DNA of 64,000 nucleotides from WTAW01 sp964406575 (lineage in GTDB: Bacteria > Acidobacteriota > Aminicenantia > Aminicenantales > Aminicenantaceae), in contig CAYOSH010000010.1 of assembly GCA_964406575.1 (NCBI GenBank), forward strand, positions 54,291 to 118,290, written 5' to 3'. Shown one piece after another: positions 23,828-32,588 of this stretch (position 1 is the stretch's first letter; each line of letters begins with the position of its first letter). Below the pieces are notes generated by a model that searched no databases, was not told the DNA's origin, and saw nothing but the letters and a program-made list of their open reading frames with translations. A program made the translations under genes and the position numbers.

Positions 23828-25867
23828 TCATTTCTTCATGTGTTTCTCAAACCAAGCCATGAGATAAAGCTGCTGGAGCAGGCGATGGGATGGCCGCCGC
23901 CACCCATGGAATTCCTCCGGCATGCGAACGAGAAGAGTCTCTTTCTTCAGCATCTTCAAAGCACGGTAGTATTCTTCGCTCTGGGACATCGGTGTCCGCA
24001 GGTCCGCTTCCCCGGTCATGACCATGGTCGGGGTTTTAACGTTGGCCACATAGTGGAGAGGGGAGCGCATGGCGTAGAGCATCGGGTCATCCCACGGATA
24101 TTTCTCGAATTGCCGATACCAGAAAGGCCCGTCTGTTGTCCCCACAAAGGAATGCCAGTCGATGACCGGCCTCATCGACACAGCCGCCCTGAAACGATTC
24201 GTATGCCCGACCAGCCAAGCCGTGAGAACCCCTCCTCCGCTGCCGCCACACACGAACAGGTTGTCCTCATCGATGAAGCCCTTCGCAATGGCCGCATCCA
24301 CTCCAGCGAGCAAATCATCCCCATCCTTGCCTGGATAGGCAAACTGGATACCGTTCACAAAATCCTGACCGTAGCCCGTGCTCCCCCTTGGATTCATGTA
24401 TAGGACAGCATAACCTTCGGCAGCAAAGTTCTGCCAGGCCCAATCGAAGTCCACGGAATACATCGCCCAGGGACCCCCATGAATCCAGAGAAGCAAAGGA
24501 TATTTTTTGTTGGCGTCGAACTCTGCGGGTTTAATGAGCCAGCCCTGAAGGTCAAGGTCATCCGGAGATTTAAACCACATCTCCTCCACCTCTCCAAGCT
24601 TGACATTGGCCAGCACATCAGCGTTGACATCCACAAGCTCATTAATGGCCTTCGGGCTATTGATGTTGAATGTCACCAGATACTCCGGTCTGTGAAAAGT
24701 GGAAAGAGTTGCTGCGACCATGCCGTTCTGTGCCAATGAGAAGTCAGCAAAGTAATGAACGCCTTCTGTTATTTTCTTTACTGGACCAGATCTTGGAGCA
24801 AAGCAGACGTTGGATTCGCCCTTTTCTCGCATCAAATAATACACTCCCGAGCTGTCCTGGGCCCAAATGATTTTTGATGGAGAATTGGGGAGATCCCCCG
24901 CCTGAAGCTTTTTCTGATTTCCGTGAATATCCATCAGGTAGATACTCGAAAGATGGCTTGTGTAATTTTTGTCGTCATATCCTGTATAAGCGATCCACTG
25001 CCCGTCGGGAGAGATTCTGGCATTGCCATCCGGACCCTTGCGGTCGGTAAGGGTCTGCATTTCGAGCGTTTCAAGACTCACCGCATAGATCTCCGTATCC
25101 CCCCGCAAGTATTCTGCATCGGGCTTACGGATGGCACTGAAATAGATGGTGGTTCCATCTTTCGACCATTGGGGATCATTGTGGGAGTAATCTCCGGACG
25201 TCACTTGCCTGGGCGTCCCTCCAAGCTGTGCGTCGATAACAAAAACGTGGTCGTATCCTTTAGGCAGTGGACCTCTTCCATCCCGCGCCCAACTCAATCG
25301 ATCAACAATGACAGCCGGGTCAGCCGTCTTTGCGCCTTTTGGAAATCCCGGAAGCTTGACTACCAAGAGGGGTTTTTTATCGGGGATAAAGGACGTAAAA
25401 GCCAGCATCTTTCCGTCTGGCGACCAGACAAGGTTGTCTGGGGTGCGCTCGAGATGTGTCAACTGCGCAACTTCTCGGGTATCCAGCCATAGAACGTGGA
25501 TCTGGGTCGTCCCGTCTCTGTCAGAGAGAAAGGCGATCTTTTCTCCGTCTGGCGACCACACCGGCGAGGAATCCCTCCAGTTTCCATGCGTTAGCTCTCG
25601 CACTCGTGTTCCGTCAATATCCACGATCCAGATGTTGCTCCGGCTTCTGTCCTCCATTTTGTCCACCCAGCCCCGCGTGAAAAGGATCTGTGTGCCGTTT
25701 GGCGAAATCTGTGGACTCCTGATCGATTCCATCTCGAGAAAAGTCTCTGTGTCGAGCAATCTGTAATCTTTTTCCGTTCCAGATACAGTTCCGACAATCC
25801 AAAGCCCCAGCACAAAACAAAAAACAACAAACCTTCCTATACCTCTTTCCCTCACATTCACCTCCAA
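23828..25867 (-). CDS. Secreted S9-family prolyl oligopeptidase / acyl-peptide hydrolase
   Basis: 679 residues. An N-terminal signal peptide (FVVFCFVLGLWIVGTVSG) exports it. Next is a seven-bladed propeller built from repeated PDG-type motifs (SPDGEKIAFLSD, SPDGKMLAFTS, SPDGQWIAYTG). The C-terminal alpha/beta hydrolase has LLLWIHGGPWAMY (oxyanion region) and the nucleophile Ser543 in CGGSGGG, Asp622 in TGEADLRTP and His654 in EEFHGW, a complete catalytic triad. Related enzymes remove dipeptides or blocked residues from short peptides. The protein stands alone on the minus strand and fits a peptide-scavenging lifestyle. Confidence 0.93.
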   Translation of the reverse strand: MEVNVRERGIGRFVVFCFVLGLWIVGTVSGTEKDYRLLDTETFLEMESIRSPQISPNGTQILFTRGWVDKMEDRSRSNIWIVDIDGTRVRELTHGNWRDSSPVWSPDGEKIAFLSDRDGTTQIHVLWLDTREVAQLTHLERTPDNLVWSPDGKMLAFTSFIPDKKPLLVVKLPGFPKGAKTADPAVIVDRLSWARDGRGPLPKGYDHVFVIDAQLGGTPRQVTSGDYSHNDPQWSKDGTTIYFSAIRKPDAEYLRGDTEIYAVSLETLEMQTLTDRKGPDGNARISPDGQWIAYTGYDDKNYTSHLSSIYLMDIHGNQKKLQAGDLPNSPSKIIWAQDSSGVYYLMREKGESNVCFAPRSGPVKKITEGVHYFADFSLAQNGMVAATLSTFHRPEYLVTFNINSPKAINELVDVNADVLANVKLGEVEEMWFKSPDDLDLQGWLIKPAEFDANKKYPLLLWIHGGPWAMYSVDFDWAWQNFAAEGYAVLYMNPRGSTGYGQDFVNGIQFAYPGKDGDDLLAGVDAAIAKGFIDEDNLFVCGGSGGGVLTAWLVGHTNRFRAAVSMRPVIDWHSFVGTTDGPFWYRQFEKYPWDDPMLYAMRSPLHYVANVKTPTMVMTGEADLRTPMSQSEEYYRALKMLKKETLLVRMPEEFHGWRRPSHRLLQQLYLMAWFEKHMKK

Positions 25868-26067
25868 TCTAACGGGATATAAATCCGGATAAACTTCTCC
25901 TCAATAAATCAGAAAAATTTCTTTAAATCAAGTTTTGAGTCACGATCGTAATCACGATCTTGTCTAATGTCTCTATTGCATAGACAAAAGAGATACACTT
26001 TCCATAAAAAAGTATCAAAAAAGTCTTGAAATGTGGTGAATTCAAAAGCAGGGAGCGCAGCCCGATT

Positions 26068-26724
26068 TTAAAACCGAACTGAAACGCCGAAGACCGCGTT
26101 CAGGCTGTTGACGTTTTTGGGATCGGCAAAAATCATCACATAACGGACATCCAGCTTAAATCCCAACCTGTCACTCAAAAAATAGTTCAGCCCCGCCCCA
26201 AAATTGGCAACGGCATCGACAGTTTTTTCCGGGGCTTCCAGGGTGATCTCGAAACCATATTCTGTGGTGTAGGAGGTATCCTCAGCCATCAGTTTATCGA
26301 AGCCCCCTCCAGCCACAATGTATGGCCTGAGATTCCCGTTCATGAATTGGTAGAGGAGATTCAGGGTCAATGAATAGTGTTTCGCCGTATCTATCTCGAC
26401 AGTATCCTGGTCCGAAGGGTCCTCCAGCGTCACTTTCGAAGAAAACACATAGCGCCCGTCCACTTCCAATCCAAACTTCTCCGAGAAGAAAAATGCAAAA
26501 GAAGCCCCCAGGGTTGGAGGGGTATGGGCGGGAGTCACAGGGAAGTCGTTCTCGCCCAACACATAATCATCCTCTGACCCGTAGGCAAATACATGATTGA
26601 TCCCACCAAATACAGAGAACTGGAATTTTTGTGCGCTGGCGGTCCCGGTAAGGAGAGGAACGGCAAACAGGATGAATACAAAAACAGCCCAACTCTTGTT
26701 GTTACCGAATGTTTTCGATTCCAT
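26068..26724 (-). CDS. Outer-membrane beta-barrel protein (OmpA/porin-type, unassigned)
   Basis: 218 residues from the ATG at 26724, preceded by AAGGTGAT. The signal peptide ends TGTASAQ. The mature chain is a small barrel: FQFSVFGGINHVF, ASFAFFFSEKFGLEVDGRYV, YSLTLNLLYQF, YIVAGGGFDKL, NFGAGLNYFLSDRLGFKLDV, ending VFGVSVRF with a C-terminal Phe, as needed for outer-membrane insertion. No binding domain or enzymatic motif. An upstream ATG at 26814 would disrupt the signal peptide. Role structural or unknown. Confidence 0.75.
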   Translation of the reverse strand: MESKTFGNNKSWAVFVFILFAVPLLTGTASAQKFQFSVFGGINHVFAYGSEDDYVLGENDFPVTPAHTPPTLGASFAFFFSEKFGLEVDGRYVFSSKVTLEDPSDQDTVEIDTAKHYSLTLNLLYQFMNGNLRPYIVAGGGFDKLMAEDTSYTTEYGFEITLEAPEKTVDAVANFGAGLNYFLSDRLGFKLDVRYVMIFADPKNVNSLNAVFGVSVRF

Positions 26725-26856
26725 TGTATCACCTTTTGTATTATAGCCCCGCCGAGGTGAAAAGGAAAGGGGAAAACATATCTGGGAACGCCCCTCAATG
26801 ATTAATGGGAACACAAACGCTTCAAAGGAGATGATCTCTTTTCTTCGGGATGCTTT

Positions 26857-27474
26857 TCAGTTCTTTTTATCTTTGAGCTGGAAGAGATCTGCGACGCTTT
26901 TTCTCCATTTCCCGTTTTGAAGAATCCAGCGGTGGAATTCTTTTCCCGGCGAACAAGATCTCGCATTTAGTATGCGTTCGTCGAGAGAGGGAATCTTTTG
27001 GGTATCCCCATTGCTTTGGTTATAGGATGAGATAAACCTCAACACCGTCTCGGGTTCCACTTCATAAGACACAACTTCAACGATAGCGCTGCTCCCCGAC
27101 ATGTGGATGTTCCTTGCATCAAAAAGAACAGGCCGGAAGTGGAACCGCCAGAATTTGGGAGTGGGTCCCACCCAGTGAACCATCTCGGGATCCTCAACAT
27201 ACAATTGTTCCTTGAGACGCGCTATCCGGGCGAACACTTTTCTCAGCCTTTCCGTCTCCTGATCCTCACGGATTCCTGTCTTGCCGTATTTTTCGATCAG
27301 CATACTCCTCTCAGCTCTTGTGCTGAAGGAACTGATGAAATTATGCCCTTCATAGAATTCGGAAATCTGAACGGGGAGAAGATCGATCTCATGAAGGGGT
27401 TTGGATTCGGTTTTGAAGGAGCTTTGGAAAAACAGGAGCATTAAAACCATTCCATAGAACACATATCGCTTCAT
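26857..27474 (-). CDS. Secreted protein of unknown function, 205 aa
   Basis: Start at 27474 with GAGGAGGGC close upstream. The signal segment MKRYVFYGMVLMLLFFQSSF is followed by a charged mature domain. Features seen: a run of Arg/Lys/Glu around KYGKTGIREDQETERLRKVF and a conserved-looking block HFRPVLFDARNIHMSGSSAI. The C-terminus ends QLKDKKN. I recognise no family. The next upstream gene lies more than 200 bp away, so it may be monocistronic. A short perfect hairpin (CACCCC/GGGGTG, 27586-27600) stands upstream. Confidence 0.6.
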   Translation of the reverse strand: MKRYVFYGMVLMLLFFQSSFKTESKPLHEIDLLPVQISEFYEGHNFISSFSTRAERSMLIEKYGKTGIREDQETERLRKVFARIARLKEQLYVEDPEMVHWVGPTPKFWRFHFRPVLFDARNIHMSGSSAIVEVVSYEVEPETVLRFISSYNQSNGDTQKIPSLDERILNARSCSPGKEFHRWILQNGKWRKSVADLFQLKDKKN

Positions 27475-27696
27475 GGGATTGCCCTCCTCTCTGTCTTCAG
27501 CCTTCACTTGAATAACGCTGAAATTCCCGTGAAAGTTTCAGCCCATCAAATTCTATTGAACTTGGGTCCTATTCCGAGCAGATCTCACCCCAGAGGGGTG
27601 CGCAATACCTAGAAAAAGCCGCGAGAGTAGACTTCTGGACTTTGGAAGGGGCAACCCAGAAAAAGAGTGCGGCTACAAGAAGGGAATAAAGAAGGG

Positions 27697-27951
27697 CTAC
27701 TTTTCTTTAGCTTCAGCTTTTGCTTCAGCGTTAGCTTTAGCTTTCCCAGCGGCTCTGCCGATCCAAAGGGTGGCAATAACAGCGATGATCGTCACGACTA
27801 TCGCGTAGACGAGCATCGGGCCAATGCCCTCAGCCGTGCCAAAAACTTTCTTGAAGATGGCCTGTATGGCACCGTTCCAGGCCAAAGCTGCGATCAAACC
27901 GAAGGCTGCGGCGACCAAGGCAGCCATCTTGTCGATAACTTCTAACTTCAT
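27697..27951 (-). CDS. DUF5654 family small membrane protein
   Basis: 84 residues from the ATG at 27951 (GGAGGTGG upstream). Two transmembrane segments: MAALVAAAFGLIAALAWNGA and MLVYAIVVTIIAVIATLWIG, joined by IQAIFKKVFGTAEGIGP. The FGL(I/V)AALAWN block is characteristic of DUF5654. The tail is a low-complexity Ala/Lys/Glu stretch (KAKANAEAKAEAKEK). Function of the family is unknown; the long charged tail faces the cytoplasm in one plausible topology. Confidence 0.8.
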   Translation of the reverse strand: MKLEVIDKMAALVAAAFGLIAALAWNGAIQAIFKKVFGTAEGIGPMLVYAIVVTIIAVIATLWIGRAAGKAKANAEAKAEAKEK

Positions 27952-28080
27952 CCAATCCACCTCCAACTAAAATTTATGGAATCCACCCCGATCAGGGGAC
28001 CTGATGGGGGAAAAACCAAGCGAGGAAAGCCCGATTTTGGAATCGACAAAATCGCAGGTTCTTTTCATTCCGGAGAACCC

Positions 28081-30864
28081 TCATAGAGATGAAGAGCTCT
28101 TGAAGTTGATCACAACTTCCTCACCCTCTCCAAGCTTCAAGGGTTCATCAAAAGCAACAACGGATAAACCATCTTTGGGCTCCAGGCGGGCCTTTATCTC
28201 TTTAGATGCGAACAGGCAGCTTTCGATGATCTTGACGTCGTACCCTGCTGAAAGGCCGAGTTCGGCGATTTCCAGGCTTCCGTAATCAACCCTCAACACC
28301 ACTTTGTTCTCTGCGGTCTGAAAGCTCCCCCACCCTGTTCCCGTGGACCAAAAGGTGAAAAAATCGTCCTCATTTATTTTTGGGGCAAACGCGATGAAAC
28401 GAGTAGTCCCGTCGTACTGAAAGCCTGACAGGGCGAGGAGGACGGCCCAGCTGGCCATGGCGCGGGCATAATGATGCCCGCACTCGAACTCATCCCATGG
28501 ATTGCGGTTAAAACCCCGATGTCGCCCTCTGATGGCTTTGACGAGTGTCAATCCCTCATCGATATGTCCGGAATAGATCAGGGAAGCCGCAACCTGGTAT
28601 TCGATGCCGGTCCAAACTTCATCCGAGTAGACGAACGGAAGAGCCGGCCTGCGGCCCTTTGGCCAGGAACACAACAGAAGTCCGTCTTCGTCATTCAACG
28701 CATAAACTCTCTGGACGTTGGAGAACTCACGGAGCCCCGCCTTGAAATTGTACTGAAATATAGACTCCAGGGCTTTGTCCACATGATTTTTCTCGAGGAC
28801 ATAGCCCAGGCCTGTCTCATAAGCCAAATACTGACCGAGCAGCTGATCTGATAGACATCCATCCCCATACTGATACTTGGGAACGGACTGCCCCTGCTCG
28901 AGCGAGACCTTGTTCCCGCCGGGGGATTCCTTTCCTTGGCAGGCAGGATTGTCACACGCCTTTACGGGAGATTTTAAGTGATCGGGAACGACCAATCCTT
29001 CGAGGACATCGATCTTCTGCACGTAATATTCACCATTCCACAGCAACTCCTCATATTTTTTTGAGCCTGCCATAAACATCTCTGTATACTCTGCCGATTT
29101 CTTCTGTTCGCCCACGGCTGTGGCCATCTCTGCGGCGGCCTTGAGTGCTGCGAGATACAAAGATCCTGTCATCGTATTCGGTCCGTAGAATTCAATATCA
29201 TACGTGTTGTGCTGCTCCCCTTCCATGACGCCATCTTTATCAGGGTCCCACGGTAAGGAGAGCATCTCTTTTTGCCAGAGAAATCCCTCCGATACGCTCC
29301 CTACGCCCTTCCAGGCAAACTCGAGAGCACCCTTGACTCTTGGCCACAGCTGTTTGAGCCAGTCTGTATCGCCTGAAAATTTCCATTCCCTGTACACACG
29401 GACGATATTTCCCATCTGGCCATCGGCGCAAGGCTTGTAAGCCCACCAGTAATCCCCGAGAGGGGCGAGAGTTCTGAAAACCTGGTATCCGTTATCAAAG
29501 GTGTTGTGCAGGAAATCCGTTTCCCGGACAGAGCGTTCCAAGGATGGGAAAAGACTGGCCATGGTTTGCTCATAATTCCATACGTGCGTGCAGTTCAAGG
29601 GGCAACATCCGCTGTCATCTGTCAGACCTTCAAAACCAAAAAGCGCACCGCTGTCCATGCGCATCACGAGGTTTGTCTTCAACGAGGAACATTGAGATGA
29701 CACAGCATCGAGGACATAACCGGGGTAAGTCGAACCGAAAAGCACCTCGTGGAATTTTCTTGTCGTCTTATAGAGCGCATCGATATCGTTCCACAACTGC
29801 CTGGCCACATCCCAGGCATCTTGGTATTGGGTTGCATAATAGTTCCGGAATCTCTTCCCGCGAACGTTGTCCTCGCGATTCCAATAGTTCTCTCTGTTCG
29901 GGAAAAACCAGGTCAAGGCAAAGGGAACGACGCGCTCCTCACCAGGACCCAGCTCGAAAAACACCAGAACAGTCGCCACGTCACTCCTGTCTGTTTGGGA
30001 TTCCTCACTGTCTAGAACCTTTTGGATCCGTCCGTCATCAGCAAAGTCATCCCAGAAGATGTGGGCGTTATCCCACCACCCTCCTCTGTACCAACGGGTC
30101 TGGATATCGACACTTTTTTCAGGAGTGACGACAGCCAAACTCCCGTACTCAAGAGCATCCGGATCCGATCGAGCGGATGTCATCCGGATTCCCTGGAATG
30201 TTTCCTCATCAATGTACTCGTTCAGGTTTTTCCCGTAGGACAGGCTTTGGTTTTCGTCCGGGGTCTTTATGGGATTCTGCATGCTGAATGCCAAGGAAAC
30301 CGCACACCGCGTGTTTTTGTTATTCTTGATCTTCCAGTTAAAAATAGCGGCAGGAATTCCACTCTTATCGGGTGAAAGCGGGATGAACGGGTTGTAGGCT
30401 TCGAGGCTCACATCCACAGGGATCCGACTGTCTATAAATCCCACTCGGGCAAAGGGATATTCTCCCGTGAACTCCACCTCTTCAAATCGGGACACTCCGG
30501 CCAGTTGATTCCGTGGAAAACCCATCCAACCGACATAGGGAGGGATCAGCTGTCGTTCAAGGATCTTGGCGACAGGTTCTTTTCCTTCCTCTCCAACCCA
30601 TATTGAAAAAAAAGTAAGATCCGGATATTTCCCCTTGAGCGGCCTGTTGAAGACCTCCAACTCTCTGATCTCTCCCCGGCCTCCAAGAGTGATGTTTCCC
30701 GTGCCCAATCCCCCGATGGGAAAAGCGATCGTTTTTAATGCCTCCCCAGAGTATTTCGGGATTTTTGTCCCGCCATAGAGCTTATTGTTTTTATAGGCCT
30801 GTCCACTGAAACCAAAACTTAGACACAACAATACACAAACTCCACACCAGAAGATACATTTCAT
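28081..30864 (-). CDS. GH116 family glycosidase (beta-glucosidase/GBA2-like)
   Basis: 927 residues with a signal peptide (MKCIFWCGVCVLLCLSFGFS), so exported. Family GH116 cleaves beta-glucosides, beta-xylosides or glucosylceramide. The N-terminal beta-sandwich domain (about 35-330, IGGLGTGNI, LEVFNRPLKG) is followed by the (alpha/alpha)6 catalytic domain. The expected nucleophile is Glu432 in HVWNYEQ and the acid/base is Asp556 in EQHNTYDIEFYGP, both intact, as is the surrounding CCPLNCTHVWN. It probably breaks down plant or host glycosides. It lies 15 bp from the NYN gene on the same strand but no functional link is evident. Confidence 0.9.
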   Translation of the reverse strand: MKCIFWCGVCVLLCLSFGFSGQAYKNNKLYGGTKIPKYSGEALKTIAFPIGGLGTGNITLGGRGEIRELEVFNRPLKGKYPDLTFFSIWVGEEGKEPVAKILERQLIPPYVGWMGFPRNQLAGVSRFEEVEFTGEYPFARVGFIDSRIPVDVSLEAYNPFIPLSPDKSGIPAAIFNWKIKNNKNTRCAVSLAFSMQNPIKTPDENQSLSYGKNLNEYIDEETFQGIRMTSARSDPDALEYGSLAVVTPEKSVDIQTRWYRGGWWDNAHIFWDDFADDGRIQKVLDSEESQTDRSDVATVLVFFELGPGEERVVPFALTWFFPNRENYWNREDNVRGKRFRNYYATQYQDAWDVARQLWNDIDALYKTTRKFHEVLFGSTYPGYVLDAVSSQCSSLKTNLVMRMDSGALFGFEGLTDDSGCCPLNCTHVWNYEQTMASLFPSLERSVRETDFLHNTFDNGYQVFRTLAPLGDYWWAYKPCADGQMGNIVRVYREWKFSGDTDWLKQLWPRVKGALEFAWKGVGSVSEGFLWQKEMLSLPWDPDKDGVMEGEQHNTYDIEFYGPNTMTGSLYLAALKAAAEMATAVGEQKKSAEYTEMFMAGSKKYEELLWNGEYYVQKIDVLEGLVVPDHLKSPVKACDNPACQGKESPGGNKVSLEQGQSVPKYQYGDGCLSDQLLGQYLAYETGLGYVLEKNHVDKALESIFQYNFKAGLREFSNVQRVYALNDEDGLLLCSWPKGRRPALPFVYSDEVWTGIEYQVAASLIYSGHIDEGLTLVKAIRGRHRGFNRNPWDEFECGHHYARAMASWAVLLALSGFQYDGTTRFIAFAPKINEDDFFTFWSTGTGWGSFQTAENKVVLRVDYGSLEIAELGLSAGYDVKIIESCLFASKEIKARLEPKDGLSVVAFDEPLKLGEGEEVVINFKSSSSL

Positions 30865-30879
30865 TTTGTCTCTAGAAAA

Positions 30880-31410
30880 TTACGATTTCCCGCTTTGGAT
30901 AAGATAGGTTGAGGTATCCTGCTCCAGGTCTATAAAATTGTCAGCGACTTCGATGAGTTTTTGAGAGCAGGATTTCCCGAAAGCCATGACCTCCACATAG
31001 CAGCCCAAAGCGTGCTTGACGTGGTTGACGAGCGGAACAAAATCTCCGTCTCCACTCACGAGAACAATGGCATCCAGCCGCGATGCGAGCTCGATCAGGT
31101 CCATGGCGATGCCGATATCCCAGTCCCCTTTTTTTGCGCCACCGTAGAACACCTGGAGATCTTTGGCTTTGACTTCATATCCAAAATTTTTGAGTGCATC
31201 GAAAAAATTGGCTTCATCCTTGACATCGGCCTTGATCACATAGGCAATAGCCCGGATCAGGTTACGGCCCTTGATGGCTTCTTTGAGGAGGGTTTTGAAA
31301 TTGACTTTGGCTTTATGGATAAATTTGGCCGAATAGTACAGATTCTGGACGTCGACAAAGATCCCCACTCTCTGTTCCCTGTAGAGGCTCGTACTGGATT
31401 TTTTTGCCAT
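30880..31410 (-). CDS. NYN-domain (LabA/DUF88) nuclease-like protein
   Basis: 176 residues, a PIN-like NYN fold: RVGIFVDVQNLYYSAK carries the first acidic residue of the active site, and AIVLVSGDGDFVPLVNHV the second and third (SGDGDF). Such proteins are thought to be RNases or nucleic-acid processing factors. The central segment GYEVKAKDLQVFYGG, then DWDIGIAMDLIE, contributes another acidic position. The gene is 15 bp upstream of GH116. A REP-type hairpin pair lies downstream of its start region, at 31592-31627. Confidence 0.85.
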   Translation of the reverse strand: MAKKSSTSLYREQRVGIFVDVQNLYYSAKFIHKAKVNFKTLLKEAIKGRNLIRAIAYVIKADVKDEANFFDALKNFGYEVKAKDLQVFYGGAKKGDWDIGIAMDLIELASRLDAIVLVSGDGDFVPLVNHVKHALGCYVEVMAFGKSCSQKLIEVADNFIDLEQDTSTYLIQSGKS

Positions 31411-31591
31411 GAATACCTCTCAACTTGGTCTCAAAAGGCAGTTTTTCCCTTTGCCAAAGCTTATCAGAGTCAAGGGGGGATGTCAAAATATCTTTTCGCC
31501 ACAGAAGTATCTTCAAAAACGCGAGAAATGGTGTCCGAGTGGCCCTTCACACGGTTTTCTCCACCACACAATTGAGGCACTCAATATTAGG

Positions 31592-31627
31592 ATCCGCACT
31601 CCGAGCGGACCGTTTAGGAAACGGTCC
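31592..31627. repeat. Family C REP-like mirrored hairpin pair
   Basis: Two 21-nt hairpins share one arm. The perfect one (31607-31627) has arms GGACCGTTT and AAACGGTCC around an AGG loop, and is followed by CTACATT, the usual tail of this family. The second (31592-31612) reads GATCCGCAC, TCC, GAGCGGACC and is imperfect. The 31411-31695 gap between nyn and the barrel gene contains nothing else I recognise. Confidence 0.75.
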
Positions 31628-31695
31628 CTACATTATCGATTCTGCAAATGCGTTCTTCTAAAGGGAATCGGCTCTGAAACCGATCAAGCACAGAC

Positions 31696-32430
31696 CTAAA
31701 ACCGATATTTCAGTCCGAAGTCAACACCCCACACTAGGTTTTGCGTCGAAAATTCCGGTGATGGAGTTGAGTAAGAGTAATACGAATAGCCCTCGATGCC
31801 AGCCGTAGTGAGATAGAGAATAAATGCTCTCAGTTCAAAGCCCAGGGGTGCCCCTGGCAAATCATAGCCGATCCCCCCTCCTCCCTTTAGCCCAAAATCC
31901 ACACTGGACTCAGATTCAACCTCAAAATATTTCCCTAAAGCGCTCTTTTTATGGAGGATGTTGAATCCCACTCCTGCAAAGGCGAAGGGCGCGACCTTTC
32001 CGGCCGTCTTTTTGAAACTGAAAACACCGTTAAGGTAAACCGTGGTGATCGTCCAAGGCAAACTCATCGAATCATACTGAGTGGAATCACCACCCCATTG
32101 TGGTCTCAGCCAAAGAACGATCAAATATTCTGCGTTTATCCGGCTGAATTCCAATTGGAGCCCGAATTTTGGAGTGAAATTGTATAAAAAATTAAAGCCA
32201 TAAAGCAGATTCACGTCTGTATCGCTGTCCATAAGACCTGCTGTGTAATCCGGCGGGAAAGAGGCTAAGGGATAAAGGAGAACGTCTCTGTTTACATGAC
32301 TTGTCCATTTGCCCAACCCTAAGTTGATGCCAAGGATAAATTTGCTGTACGGTCCCCCTCTAGACTGCGCGGGAGTACAAACTATGAGTAAAAAAACACA
32401 GGCCAAAAGAAAACAAGCCCTTGGTCTCAT
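31696..32430 (-). CDS. Small outer-membrane beta-barrel protein
   Basis: 244 residues. Signal peptide MRPRACFLLACVFLLIVCTP then AQS. The mature protein has strands typical of an OmpW/OmpA-size barrel: KFILGINLGLGKWTSHV, LLYGFNFLYNFTPKFGLQLE, APFAFAGVGFNILHKK, VDFGLKGGGGIGYDLP, FELRAFILYLTTAG, and ends WGVDFGLKYRF with a C-terminal aromatic. No ligand motif. It is divergent from the racemase-like lipoprotein gene at 32589. Confidence 0.75.
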   Translation of the reverse strand: MRPRACFLLACVFLLIVCTPAQSRGGPYSKFILGINLGLGKWTSHVNRDVLLYPLASFPPDYTAGLMDSDTDVNLLYGFNFLYNFTPKFGLQLEFSRINAEYLIVLWLRPQWGGDSTQYDSMSLPWTITTVYLNGVFSFKKTAGKVAPFAFAGVGFNILHKKSALGKYFEVESESSVDFGLKGGGGIGYDLPGAPLGFELRAFILYLTTAGIEGYSYYSYSTPSPEFSTQNLVWGVDFGLKYRF

Positions 32431-32522
32431 TCTTCCACCTATTTAAGCAATTTCCATGCCAAAAGGCAAAGGGGATTATTGAACCGTTCCATGGACTCAA
32501 AAGGAGACAACTGTTTTTTTCT

Positions 32523-32551
32523 TTGACATCATACATGACCTGTGCTATCTT
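32523..32551 (+). promoter_or_regulatory. Sigma-70 promoter of the exported racemase homologue
   Basis: TTGACA (32523-32528), 17-bp spacer, TATCTT (32546-32551). It stands 37 bp before the ATG at 32589. Confidence 0.65.
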
Positions 32552-32588
32552 CCTCATTTCGAACATGTTAGGCGGAACACACTAAAAA

